A stretch of DNA of 36,936 nt from Bacteroidales bacterium (GTDB lineage: Bacteria; Bacteroidota; Bacteroidia; Bacteroidales; UBA7960): positions 1 to 36,936 of the forward strand of contig PWHO01000102.1 of the NCBI GenBank assembly GCA_003555385.1, read 5' to 3'. Shown in pieces: positions 7,775-16,372 of this stretch. The translations under genes and the position numbers were made by a program. The notes under the pieces were generated by a model. It was given only the letters and a program-made list of their open reading frames with translations. It searched no databases and had not been told where the DNA came from. Position 1 is the stretch's first letter. Every line of letters begins with the position of its first letter.

Positions 7775-10696
7775 ATGACAACACAAAAACTTGGCAAACT
7801 GTTGCTTTTGCTGGCCTTATTCCTTGTATCGCAGGGAGCGATCTTTGCCAGTGACGCTTATCAGTATGAAACCATTCCGGGCGACCCGCTTAATGCCCGT
7901 ATTTACACTCTTGACAACGGACTCAGGGTATATCTGTCACCTTTCGACAATGAACCCAGAATTCAGACCTATGTGGCTGTCAGGGTTGGCAGCAAACACG
8001 ACCCGGCAGAAACCACCGGACTCGCTCACTATTTTGAGCACCTGATGTTTAAGGGGACAAGCAGCTTTGGCACCCTCGACTGGGAAAAGGAAAAGCCACT
8101 GCTGGATGAAATTGAAGCACTGTTTGAAATTTATCGCCTGGAAACGGATGAAGACAAACGCGCGGCGATTTATCATCAGATCGACAGCATCTCCTATATT
8201 GCATCCACCTATGCCATTGCCAACGAATATGACAGGCTGATGACGGCCATTGGTTCTAGCGGAACCAACGCAGGCACATCCAACGATTTTACCATTTATA
8301 TGGAAAACATTCCGGCAAACCAACTGGAAAACTGGGCCATGATACAGGCCGACCGCTTCAACGATCCGGTGTTGCGCCTGTTCCATACCGAACTGGAGAC
8401 TGTTTATGAAGAGCTGAATATGTCGCTGACCAATGACGGACGCAGAGCTTCGCAAGCAATGTACCAGGGGTTGTTCCCCACCCACCCCTATGGGTTGCAG
8501 ACAACCCTGGGAGAACCCGAACACCTGAAAAACCCATCGATCATCAACATAAAAAACTTTTTCGGGGAATATTATGTACCCAACAATATGGCCGTGGTAA
8601 TGGCGGGAGACTTTGACCCGGATCAGGCGATCAAAGTCATAGACGCCCATTTTGGCCAGCTGGAAGCTTCCCCACTGCCTGAATTGTCTTTTGATCCGCA
8701 GCCGGATCTGACAGAACCGGTCATCAGAGAGGTAACCGGACTGCAGGCCGAAAACATCCAGGCAGGATGGCGGCTGGAGGGCGCTGCATCCGAACACGTG
8801 CCCTACGCCAATATGATCAGAATGATCCTTTCCAACGGGCGTTCGGGGCTGATCGACCAGAACCTGAACCAGCAAATGGCCACCCTGGGTGCAGGTGCCG
8901 GGGTACGCAGCATGGCTGACTATTCTGTATTTACCCTGTCGGGGAGGAACAAAAGCGATCAGAGCCTTGATGAGGTAAAACAATTGCTGATGGAGCAGCT
9001 TGACCTGCTTAAATCAGGAGAGTTCGAAGACTGGCTGATGGAAGCTGCCGTGAATAATCTTCGCCTCCAGGAACTTCGCAACAGGGAAAACAGCCGAAGC
9101 CGTGCCATGGGCATGGCCATGAGTTTCCTGAATAATGTACCCTATGAACATAGTGTCACCTACCTTGATCGCCTGGGCGAAATTACCCGGGAAGATGTCA
9201 TTGCCTTTGCCAACGAGCACCTCCGTGAAGACAATTATGTAGTGGTATACAAGCGGCAGGGGGCTGCGGCCGATGTGGAGCAGGTGGAAAAACCTTCCAT
9301 TACCCCCATTCACATCAACCGTGAAGATGAATCGGCCATGCTGGCACAGATCAAGGCGAGTGAAGTGGATCCCATTGAACCTGTATTCCTGGATTATGAA
9401 GAGGATATTATCAGGAAAGAAACAGCCAACGGGCTGCAGTTGCTTTACGCACACAACGACGCCATTCCCACCTTTTCACTGACTTATTTCTGGCGCATGG
9501 GAAGTTACCATGACAAATACCTGCCCCTGGCAGGCAACTTCATCCGGTTTATGGAGACAGATGATTATTCTGCTGAGGATATCTCCGATGAATTTTACCG
9601 GCTTGCCTGCAATTTCAATGTCTCGGTAGGCAGTGAAGAGACCCGCGTCAGTATCAGTGGCCTCGCAGAAAATATGGAAGCCGCCGTGAGTCTTTTTGAA
9701 CACCTTATTCAAAACGCCCGGGCAGATGAAGCCGCCTTGCAACGGTACGCAAGCAACCTGAAAAATGCCAGGGAAAACAGCAAGGCAGATCAGGGGGCCA
9801 ATTTCTCCGCCCTTGTCAATTATGCCATGTACGGATCTGACAACCCATCGACCTATACCCTCACTGATGAAGAACTGGATCAGCTTACCGTCTCCCGGCT
9901 GACCACAGCCCTGAGGGATCTCTGGCGCATTGAACACAAAGTGGTTTTTCATGGCCCCCAGTCACCGGAGGAAGCAGCCGACCTGGTCACCAGATACCAT
10001 GAAGTACCGGCCACCATGGCATCCGTAGCAGGCGGCATCCGTTTTGAGCCGAGAGAGACCCGGGAAAACAGGGTGTATTTCGCCCATTATGATGCAAATC
10101 AAAGTTACCTGCAGACCATTTCCAGGGGCATTCCTTATGATCCGGAAATGACACCGGTTATCAGCATGTACAACCGGTATTTCGGCGGCGGGATGAACGC
10201 CATCGTCTTCCAGGAGATGAGGGAAAAAAGGGGGCTGGCCTATACGGCCCGTTCCAGTTATTCCGCTCCTTCTTTTCCGGAAGACCACTATATGAAAACC
10301 AGCTTTATTGCTACCCAGAACGACAAAGTTGTGGATGCCTTCAGTGCATTCAATGAACTGTTTGATGAGATGCCGGTATCGGAAACCGCCTTCCGGCTTG
10401 CACAGGAACAGGCCATCAGCAACATCCGCACCCAACGGATACGTGACACAGGGGTCATCTGGAATTACCTCAATGCCAAACGAATGGGAAGAAACAGCGA
10501 CCAGAGAGAACTCCTGTACCATCTGCTCCCGGAAATGACACTTGACCAGGTAATTGCGTTTAACAGGGATTATATCAGCAACCAGCCAAAGACCTATGTC
10601 ATTTTGGGCAATGAAAATACGGTTGACTTCAATGAGATGGAACGTTTATTCGGTCCGGTCACCAAACTTGGCAGGGAAGATTTGTTTATATTTTAA
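7775..10696 (+). CDS. Secreted M16-family (pitrilysin-like) zinc metalloprotease
   Basis: This 973-residue protein has a Sec signal peptide (about residues 1-25, LLLLALFLVSQGAIFA), so it acts in the periplasm or at the envelope. The N-terminal half carries the inverted zinc motif HxxEH as HYFEH (His85, Glu88, His89) within GLAHYFEHLMFKG. The distal zinc ligand is in ELETVYEELNM (around residue 205-214). The C-terminal half repeats the M16 fold, but the equivalent motif is lost (GNFIRFMETDDY), as expected for the non-catalytic half that closes the chamber. It retains the substrate-binding GGGMNAIVFQEMREKRGLAYTA-like signature. It would degrade peptides or small proteins. It is monocistronic, with a strong hairpin following. 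Confidence 0.93.
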   Translation: MTTQKLGKLLLLLALFLVSQGAIFASDAYQYETIPGDPLNARIYTLDNGLRVYLSPFDNEPRIQTYVAVRVGSKHDPAETTGLAHYFEHLMFKGTSSFGTLDWEKEKPLLDEIEALFEIYRLETDEDKRAAIYHQIDSISYIASTYAIANEYDRLMTAIGSSGTNAGTSNDFTIYMENIPANQLENWAMIQADRFNDPVLRLFHTELETVYEELNMSLTNDGRRASQAMYQGLFPTHPYGLQTTLGEPEHLKNPSIINIKNFFGEYYVPNNMAVVMAGDFDPDQAIKVIDAHFGQLEASPLPELSFDPQPDLTEPVIREVTGLQAENIQAGWRLEGAASEHVPYANMIRMILSNGRSGLIDQNLNQQMATLGAGAGVRSMADYSVFTLSGRNKSDQSLDEVKQLLMEQLDLLKSGEFEDWLMEAAVNNLRLQELRNRENSRSRAMGMAMSFLNNVPYEHSVTYLDRLGEITREDVIAFANEHLREDNYVVVYKRQGAAADVEQVEKPSITPIHINREDESAMLAQIKASEVDPIEPVFLDYEEDIIRKETANGLQLLYAHNDAIPTFSLTYFWRMGSYHDKYLPLAGNFIRFMETDDYSAEDISDEFYRLACNFNVSVGSEETRVSISGLAENMEAAVSLFEHLIQNARADEAALQRYASNLKNARENSKADQGANFSALVNYAMYGSDNPSTYTLTDEELDQLTVSRLTTALRDLWRIEHKVVFHGPQSPEEAADLVTRYHEVPATMASVAGGIRFEPRETRENRVYFAHYDANQSYLQTISRGIPYDPEMTPVISMYNRYFGGGMNAIVFQEMREKRGLAYTARSSYSAPSFPEDHYMKTSFIATQNDKVVDAFSAFNELFDEMPVSETAFRLAQEQAISNIRTQRIRDTGVIWNYLNAKRMGRNSDQRELLYHLLPEMTLDQVIAFNRDYISNQPKTYVILGNENTVDFNEMERLFGPVTKLGREDLFIF

Positions 10697-10712
10697 TCAT
10701 TTTGTTTCTTTG
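10681..10712 (+). promoter_or_regulatory. Candidate Bacteroidota promoter for the lipid/GH13 operon
   Basis: TTTG at 10681-10684, a 20-nt spacer, and TTTCTTTG at 10705-10712 match the -33/-7 pattern TTTG-N19-21-TAnnTTTG with one mismatch. It overlaps the last codons of the M16 gene. A transcript starting about 7 nt later would begin inside the hairpin described next. Confidence 0.35.
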
Positions 10713-10757
10713 CAAAAGCCGTCATTCCTCCGATGCAGGTGACGGCTTTTGCTTTTA
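10712..10757 (+). terminator. Intrinsic terminator after M16 protease
   Basis: A perfect 13-bp inverted repeat (GCAAAAGCCGTCA at 10712-10724, complement at 10740-10752) encloses a 15-nt loop and is followed by a T-rich run (TTTTATCTT). It should end the M16 transcript. The next gene begins only 16 nt beyond the stem, so the hairpin could also sit in that operon's leader. Confidence 0.8.
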
Positions 10758-10768
10758 TCTTCTGACCG

Positions 10769-11371
10769 GTGACTATTAAAGACAAAATAAATATACCGAA
10801 CGCCGTATCCTTTTACAGGTTACTGGCTTTCCCGGTAATTCTCTATCTGGCCTTAGCAGGCTATGAAAGTGCATTTGCCGTATTGATCGTCATTAATCTT
10901 TTCAGTGACGTGCTGGACGGCATCCTGGCGCGGCTGTTAAAGCAGCAAACGGAATTCGGGGCCAAGCTTGACTCCATCGCAGATATAGGAACTTACTTCC
11001 TTGTTTTCCTTGGAATCTGGATGTTTAAGCGGGCGGACTTCGCCCCGCACGTGGTGAGTTTTTCCACATTTATCGGGCTGCTGATCGTGGCACTGAGTCT
11101 TTCGGTGATCAAATTCGGACGTTTCCCCAGCCTGCATCTTTATTCGTGGAAAATCGGGGGCTACATACAGGGTACGTTTTTTGTGATCCTGTTTGCATTC
11201 GGTTTTAACACCCCGTTCTACTATTTTATGATAACCTGGGGTATTCTGGCTTTCCTGGAACATATAATCATCCAGCTGATCATTCCGAAAATGCAGTCCA
11301 ACGCAAAGGGGTTGTACTGGGTACTGAAAGAAAAAACACACAGAAGACCGGCTCCTGACAAAACAGAATAG
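10769..11371 (+). CDS. CDP-alcohol phosphatidyltransferase family membrane enzyme
   Basis: This 200-residue integral membrane protein has about six hydrophobic helices. It carries the complete family signature DGx2ARx8Gx3Dx3D: Asp-Gly at DVLDG, Ala-Arg at LAR, then Gly in EFGAKL and the last two Asp in DSIAD (about residues 50-72). These enzymes displace CMP from a CDP-linked lipid by an alcohol or phosphorylated alcohol, for example in PgsA, PssA or inositol-phosphate transfer. The acceptor cannot be told from the motif. The start is GTG at 10769; the following MTIKDKINIPNAVSFYR segment is a typical family N-terminus and no ATG is available upstream. It is the first gene of a tight operon with a CdsA-like enzyme 9 nt downstream. 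Confidence 0.88.
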   Translation: MTIKDKINIPNAVSFYRLLAFPVILYLALAGYESAFAVLIVINLFSDVLDGILARLLKQQTEFGAKLDSIADIGTYFLVFLGIWMFKRADFAPHVVSFSTFIGLLIVALSLSVIKFGRFPSLHLYSWKIGGYIQGTFFVILFAFGFNTPFYYFMITWGILAFLEHIIIQLIIPKMQSNAKGLYWVLKEKTHRRPAPDKTE

Positions 11372-11380
11372 CCCCCCGAT

Positions 11381-12109
11381 ATGGAAGGACTGATCTATCA
11401 AATCATACTGGCATACTTCGTCATCGGAGCCATCGCCTTTGCCCTGGTCAGCAGGAATAAAACAACGAAAGAAAAAAAGGAGACCTGGACCAAGTTTGGC
11501 ACCTATTTTCTGATCATCCATATACTTTTTGGAAGCATCTATTTCGGACCGCCCTGGTTCAGCCTGGCCGGAGCAGTGATCGTGATAACCGGATATGCGG
11601 AAATAATCAGCACCGCAAACCGAAATAAAAAGCAGCAAACGGCCCGTTTTTTCGGAGTTTCCCTTGGCGGTTATACATTGCTGGCCGTCCCGTTTTTCCT
11701 CTTCACCTTTCTGGATCAGCCATTGCTGTATTTCACATTTATTGTGGTAGCGGTTTTCGATGCATTCAGTCAGATCAGCGGACAATTGCTGGGCGGCAGA
11801 AAACTCATTCCATCGGTAAGCCCCCGAAAAACAATCTCAGGATTGGCCGGAGGCTCAGCCACAGCAATCCTCACAGCAATCCTTACCCGTGAGCTGACAG
11901 GGGGAGAATGGGTAACTGCCTTGTTTATTGCAGTAATCATCACTATATTTGCATTGTTGGGGGATCTTCTGGCATCCTATTTCAAACGTCAATACAAGGT
12001 AAAAGACTTTGGTCATTTATTGCCCGGGCATGGCGGATTCCTTGACAGGTTCGACAGTTTAATAGCAGGAGGTGCCGCTGTGTTTGTTTTAAACATCTTA
12101 TTATCATGA
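11381..12109 (+). CDS. Phosphatidate cytidylyltransferase (CdsA)-like protein
   Basis: This 242-residue membrane protein has about seven hydrophobic segments. The C-terminal part carries the CTP-transferase signature: SYFKRQYKVKDFG followed by LLPGHGGFLDRFDS (about residues 199-226), with Lys-Asp, His-Gly-Gly and Asp-Arg-x-Asp all present. SPRKTISGLAGG (about 147-158) fits the preceding conserved Lys-rich segment. Family members make CDP-lipid from phosphatidate or another lipid phosphate and CTP. At 242 residues it is on the short side for CdsA. It overlaps the next gene by four bases (ATGA) and would supply the CDP-lipid used by the enzyme encoded just upstream. Whether it is the main CdsA or a specialised one cannot be decided here. 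Confidence 0.87.
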   Translation: MEGLIYQIILAYFVIGAIAFALVSRNKTTKEKKETWTKFGTYFLIIHILFGSIYFGPPWFSLAGAVIVITGYAEIISTANRNKKQQTARFFGVSLGGYTLLAVPFFLFTFLDQPLLYFTFIVVAVFDAFSQISGQLLGGRKLIPSVSPRKTISGLAGGSATAILTAILTRELTGGEWVTALFIAVIITIFALLGDLLASYFKRQYKVKDFGHLLPGHGGFLDRFDSLIAGGAAVFVLNILLS

Positions 12110-12777
12110 GCCAGGAGCTATTCTTTACCATTTTATACAGCTTGGCCTTCATGGCCATCCTTGCCACCGGAGAGATCCTGCACTCTATCCTGAAAGTACG
12201 CACGGAATACACCAGAAAGTTCGCACACAGTGCAGCATCCCTGCTTGCCCTGACTTTTCCGCTGATTTATAACTCCTACGGCTATGTACTGGCCATGGGC
12301 ATCATCTTTTTCCTGGTCATGATCATCGCCAAGAGAAAAAAGCTGCTGATGTCGATCAACGGAGTTACAAGGCAGACATATGGCGGTGTGCTGCTTCCCG
12401 TGGCCATCACCGGTGCTTTTAGTGCTTCTGTTTGGCTCGATGATGCCAAACTTTTTATCATTCCCATTCTGATCCTGGGGGTCAGCGATTCCCTGGCAGG
12501 CCTCACAGGGATGCATTACGGGCCGAAGCTGAAAAAAATCATCATCCGCAAACTGGCACTCAACAAAACCTATCTCGGGACGTCCGTTTTCTTTTTTACG
12601 GCTTTGGTCATGTCTGTATATGTGCTGCACTGGTTTGTGGGGAACTTCAGCACCCATACCATCATGGCTGCTTTCAGTGTTGCAATCGGAGCAGCCATCG
12701 TCGAAGCCTTCAGTTCAAAAGGGCTGGATAACTTCACCGTACCCTTTACCAGCCTGCTGATATTGTCCATGTTCTAA
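12106..12777 (+). CDS. Phytol/dolichol kinase-like (SEC59/DGK1/VTE5-type) membrane protein
   Basis: This 223-residue polytopic membrane protein has about six to seven helices. It shows the hallmarks of the CTP-dependent lipid-alcohol kinase family: TRKFAHSAASLLAL near residue 35-48, GVSDSLAGLTGMHYG (about 124-138), NKTYLGTSVFF (about 151-161) and the end pattern VEAFSSKGLDNFTVPF. Known members phosphorylate phytol, dolichol or diacylglycerol, usually with CTP. Its ATG overlaps the stop of the CdsA-like gene (ATGA), implying translational coupling. With the two genes before it, it completes a kinase, cytidylyltransferase and CDP-alcohol transferase series. The lipid substrate is unknown; polyprenol, a salvaged isoprenoid alcohol and diacylglycerol are all possible. 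Confidence 0.8.
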   Translation: MSQELFFTILYSLAFMAILATGEILHSILKVRTEYTRKFAHSAASLLALTFPLIYNSYGYVLAMGIIFFLVMIIAKRKKLLMSINGVTRQTYGGVLLPVAITGAFSASVWLDDAKLFIIPILILGVSDSLAGLTGMHYGPKLKKIIIRKLALNKTYLGTSVFFFTALVMSVYVLHWFVGNFSTHTIMAAFSVAIGAAIVEAFSSKGLDNFTVPFTSLLILSMF

Positions 12778-12789
12778 AAACCGATTACC

Positions 12790-15700
12790 ATGCGGTCATA
12801 CAAAGTCACGGATGCAATGCCTTCAGTGTTCCCGGAAATGCATATTTACAAGGGCATAAGAGACAAATACAAGCTTGATGAGGCGCTGTTTTCCAGTGAT
12901 GGCCGTTTCCTTTTCTCCAATCCCGCGGCGATAAGAAAACTGGTCTTCATGCTCAATAAAGACAGAAGTCCGGTACAACAGGTTTATGCAGGCGAGCTGT
13001 ATGCTGCCGGGCTGATCCATGAAGTTTACCATGTAGTGATTGAGCAATATGCCGAAGTTGTCAACAAAGACGTTTTCAAAAAAGCAGAAAATTTCCTGGA
13101 AGAGCGCCTTGGAAGTAAAGTATTGAATGAGGTCCTGTCCGATTTTGTCCGGACCTTTCCCCCTACCCCTGTCTACAATGGCAGGATATCGGCTGAGGAA
13201 TACCTTAAGGGAAGCTACAGAAATCGCTTACTGCTGCATACCACACTGGAGGAGGCCCTGCTTTTGTCGCTGAGCAACGAGAACCGCGCCAGTAAGAAAA
13301 TCAGGCTCCTTTTTGACAAAAATCATCTCCGCTCAAGAAATGAATTTGAGAAGCTGATAAAAGGGCTGGAAGATTTTTTTGCCGGTCAGCCACCCTATGG
13401 CCCTGGCCATTCCGACGTGATCTCCCTGCTCAGGAGTCCGCTGCTGAGATTTCCCGACGACCTGAGCAGGCAGCTTGACTATATTTTAAAGCACTGGAAA
13501 GACATTCTTCCCGGTGAAATGGCAACCAGGATTCTTCAGGGCCAGGATTTCATGAAAGAAGACCTCGCTCCCGGCGGTCCCGGTGGCCCCCCGCCAACGA
13601 TAGTTCCCGCCTATAAAGCAGGACAAAAAGGCGGAACCATGCACCTGGGAAAATCCGGGTATGATGCCTCCTCCGGAGCTTCCGATGAATACGCCGAAAC
13701 AGAGCGATTTACAGAAGATACCCATTGGATGCCCCGGGTTGTGCTGCTCGCCAAAAATATCTATGTATGGCTGGACCAGCTGTCAAAAAAAAATCAGCGG
13801 GCCATCACCCGTCTGGATCAGATACCTGACGAGGAACTCGACACACTTGCCCGGCGCCATTTCAATGGTTTATGGCTGATCGGTTTATGGGAAAGAAGCA
13901 GTGCATCCCGAAAGATCAAACACCGCATGGGCAACCAGGATGCCATCGCCTCAGCTTATGCTTTATACGACTATCAGATAGCCGCCGACCTGGGAGGAGA
14001 AGAAGCGTACCAAAACCTCAATGAAAGAGCGCGGCAAAGGGGAATCAGGCTGGCCAGTGACATGGTTCCCAATCATACGGGAATCTTTTCCAAATGGGTC
14101 ATTGAACGTCCTGAATACTTCATACAATCGGCCAATCCTCCCTTCCCGGGTTACCGGTTTACCGGGGAAAATCTCTCTGACCATCCCCATGTGGAAATCC
14201 GTATCGAAGACGGCTATTACAGTAAATCAGATGCAGCGGTCGTATTTCAGCGCATCGACAGGCAACACAACGACGTTCGCTATATTTATCACGGAAATGA
14301 CGGCACAATGATGCCCTGGAACGACACCGCACAGCTCGACATGCTCAAGGCTGAGGTAAGGAAAGCCGTCATGCAGAAAATTTTTGATGTGGCCGGGAAG
14401 TTCTCCATCATCCGGTTTGATGCCGCCATGACCCTCGCCAAAAAACATTTTGCCAGGCTGTGGTACCCCCGGCCGGGTACTGGGGGCGATATCCCTTCAC
14501 GGGCCGATCATGCCATGTCCAAAAAAGAATTTGATGACCTGTTTCCTGTGGAGTTCTGGCGTGAAGTGGTGGATAAAATCAACGCAGAGTTGCCCGAAAC
14601 CTTATTGCTGGCGGAGGCTTTCTGGTTTATGGAGGGATACTTTGTGCGCACCCTGGGGATGCACAGGGTGTACAATTCAGCCTTCATGCACATGCTGAAA
14701 AATGAGGAGAATGAAAAATACAGGGATCTCATTACCAACACCCTCGAGTTTGAGCCGGAAATCCTGAAGCGCTATGTGAACTTCATGAGTAACCCGGATG
14801 AGGAAACCGCCATACAACAGTTCGGAACCGGGGATAAATACTTCGGGGTTTGCATTATGATGAACCCCCTTCCCGGGCTTCCCATGTTTGCCCACGGCCA
14901 GGTTGAAGGTTTTACGGAAAAATACGGAATGGAGTACAGATATGCCCGCTACCATGAAGACCCCGACCCGGGCCTGGTTGAAAAACATGAAAGGGAAATT
15001 TTCCCGCTAACCGGAAAGCGTTACCTGTTCAGCGAAGTCAGGCATTTTCAGCTGTATGACTACCTTGAGTACGAGGGCAGGATCAATGAAAATGTTTTTG
15101 CCTACTCCAACCGGCACGGCCATGAAAAAGCACTGGTGCTGTTTAACAACAAGTATGAAATGGCCCATGGCCATATTCATACATCTGTGCCAAGGCTGAA
15201 CACGGAAGGAAGCGGAAAAAACATGACCAGGATAAGTTTGGCGGATGCACTTGGCATCAAAAATGATCACCGGAAATTTTATGTGGCTTTTGAACAAATA
15301 TCCGGGCAGGAATACCTGTTCAAAGGCAGTGACATGCACGGGGAAGGATTGCTCTGGCCACTGCGGGGATTCGAGTACAGGGTGTTTCTTTCTTTCGGTG
15401 AGATGGAAGACCCGGATGGATTCATTGAACAATTTTACCGGCAATACAAGGGAGAAGCCGTAACTGACGTAAGAAAGATGCTGGCAGGCCAAAAGCTGGC
15501 ACCGGTTCACCGTGCTTTTGAAGAGATTTTTGATGAGCAACTTACGCCAAAACAAATCCGGGCAAAGTATGCCTCGTTCGCACACCTTGCATTCAAAGAG
15601 GATGAACAGGAAGACCAATCTGAAGAAGCAACCGGTTATTTTATGGACCTGCTTTCCGGTATCCCGGAGACCATCCGGTCCCTGCAAGCGGGATCAGAAT

Positions 15701-16365
15701 GGATTACCCCCATGCTGGCAGAAACCGGTTTCCAAACTCCGGAAGAATTGTTTGTGCTTGGCAGCGGCAACACCTTGCCGGAAAACAGGATGCTGATGAA
15801 GGCCATCCTGGCCACCTATTCATTGGCCATAACTGCCGGGAAGGGCGAATGGCAGCCGCATCTTTTTGACAAACTGATGCTGGACTGGCCGCTTCACCAT
15901 ATTCTGCAAAGAACAGGACGCAGCCCCGCCGACATTGACCTCGACATTCAGCTGCTGAAAATTCTGCAGCTCCACGGATACGAACTGTTTGACTTTACCC
16001 ATGCTGACCTGCCAAAGGGCCGGCCTGCCATAAAGCCCAAAATGGATCCGGCAATGAAAGAAAAAGCCGCCCGCATCAAAGACCTGCTGGCTGAGCCACT
16101 TGTCAGAAGTTACCTGGGAGTAAATGAATACGATGGAACACTTTATTACAGCAAAGAACAGTTTGAGCAATTGACTCAATGGCTGTTTTCCCTGGGTTGT
16201 CTTCGTCCCTTCACCCCCGGACGCGGACAACAAAAGAGGAGAAGCCCACGCTCGCTCCTGCGACGTGCCCTCCTCCTCTTATCGTTACTAATTGAATATT
16301 CGCTCAGTGCAGGATACAGGCTCCAACAGCTCTCGGATAACCTGCCCGGCAGGGATCCTTCCTGA
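12790..16365 (+). CDS. Giant cytosolic GH13 (alpha-amylase clan) protein with N-terminal HExxH domain
   Basis: This 1191-residue protein has no signal peptide. Residues 1-310 form a separate domain with HEVYH at 77-81 (HExxH, zincin-like) and a Glu-rich helix LEEALLLSLSNENRAS from about 153. A Gly/Pro linker GGPGGPPP follows. The middle (about 314-790) is a GH13 barrel: region I DMVPNH (Asp424), region II IIRFDAAM (nucleophile Asp544), region III LLAEAFW (acid/base Glu609) and region IV SNPDEE (Asp670). The catalytic triad is complete, but the usual His of region IV (NHD) is Pro. The remaining ~400 residues are helical, ending in a basic, Leu-rich stretch. GH13 enzymes hydrolyse, transfer or phosphorolyse alpha-glucosides; which applies here is unclear. 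It starts 12 nt after the kinase-like gene, so it is probably in that lipid operon. Confidence 0.85.
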   Translation: MRSYKVTDAMPSVFPEMHIYKGIRDKYKLDEALFSSDGRFLFSNPAAIRKLVFMLNKDRSPVQQVYAGELYAAGLIHEVYHVVIEQYAEVVNKDVFKKAENFLEERLGSKVLNEVLSDFVRTFPPTPVYNGRISAEEYLKGSYRNRLLLHTTLEEALLLSLSNENRASKKIRLLFDKNHLRSRNEFEKLIKGLEDFFAGQPPYGPGHSDVISLLRSPLLRFPDDLSRQLDYILKHWKDILPGEMATRILQGQDFMKEDLAPGGPGGPPPTIVPAYKAGQKGGTMHLGKSGYDASSGASDEYAETERFTEDTHWMPRVVLLAKNIYVWLDQLSKKNQRAITRLDQIPDEELDTLARRHFNGLWLIGLWERSSASRKIKHRMGNQDAIASAYALYDYQIAADLGGEEAYQNLNERARQRGIRLASDMVPNHTGIFSKWVIERPEYFIQSANPPFPGYRFTGENLSDHPHVEIRIEDGYYSKSDAAVVFQRIDRQHNDVRYIYHGNDGTMMPWNDTAQLDMLKAEVRKAVMQKIFDVAGKFSIIRFDAAMTLAKKHFARLWYPRPGTGGDIPSRADHAMSKKEFDDLFPVEFWREVVDKINAELPETLLLAEAFWFMEGYFVRTLGMHRVYNSAFMHMLKNEENEKYRDLITNTLEFEPEILKRYVNFMSNPDEETAIQQFGTGDKYFGVCIMMNPLPGLPMFAHGQVEGFTEKYGMEYRYARYHEDPDPGLVEKHEREIFPLTGKRYLFSEVRHFQLYDYLEYEGRINENVFAYSNRHGHEKALVLFNNKYEMAHGHIHTSVPRLNTEGSGKNMTRISLADALGIKNDHRKFYVAFEQISGQEYLFKGSDMHGEGLLWPLRGFEYRVFLSFGEMEDPDGFIEQFYRQYKGEAVTDVRKMLAGQKLAPVHRAFEEIFDEQLTPKQIRAKYASFAHLAFKEDEQEDQSEEATGYFMDLLSGIPETIRSLQAGSEWITPMLAETGFQTPEELFVLGSGNTLPENRMLMKAILATYSLAITAGKGEWQPHLFDKLMLDWPLHHILQRTGRSPADIDLDIQLLKILQLHGYELFDFTHADLPKGRPAIKPKMDPAMKEKAARIKDLLAEPLVRSYLGVNEYDGTLYYSKEQFEQLTQWLFSLGCLRPFTPGRGQQKRRSPRSLLRRALLLLSLLIEYSLSAGYRLQQLSDNLPGRDPS

Positions 16366-16372
16366 TCAACTC

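Noticed and set aside
7937..8983. 348-codon open frame on the minus strand
   Set aside because: It lies wholly inside the M16 protease gene in antisense. No family features, and the M16 frame has clear catalytic motifs.
10937..11785. 282-codon open frame on the minus strand
   Set aside because: Antisense to the CDP-alcohol transferase and CdsA-like genes. Low-complexity, Cys/His/Lys-rich translation.
15007..15687. 226-codon open frame on the minus strand
   Set aside because: Antisense to the GH13 gene and without a domain or start context; treated as a shadow of the long coding frame.
16200..16365. Basic Leu-rich C-terminus of the GH13 protein considered as a frameshift artefact
   Set aside because: The other two frames are interrupted by stops, whereas this frame continues with a plausible helical sequence; kept as real but a sequencing error cannot be wholly excluded.
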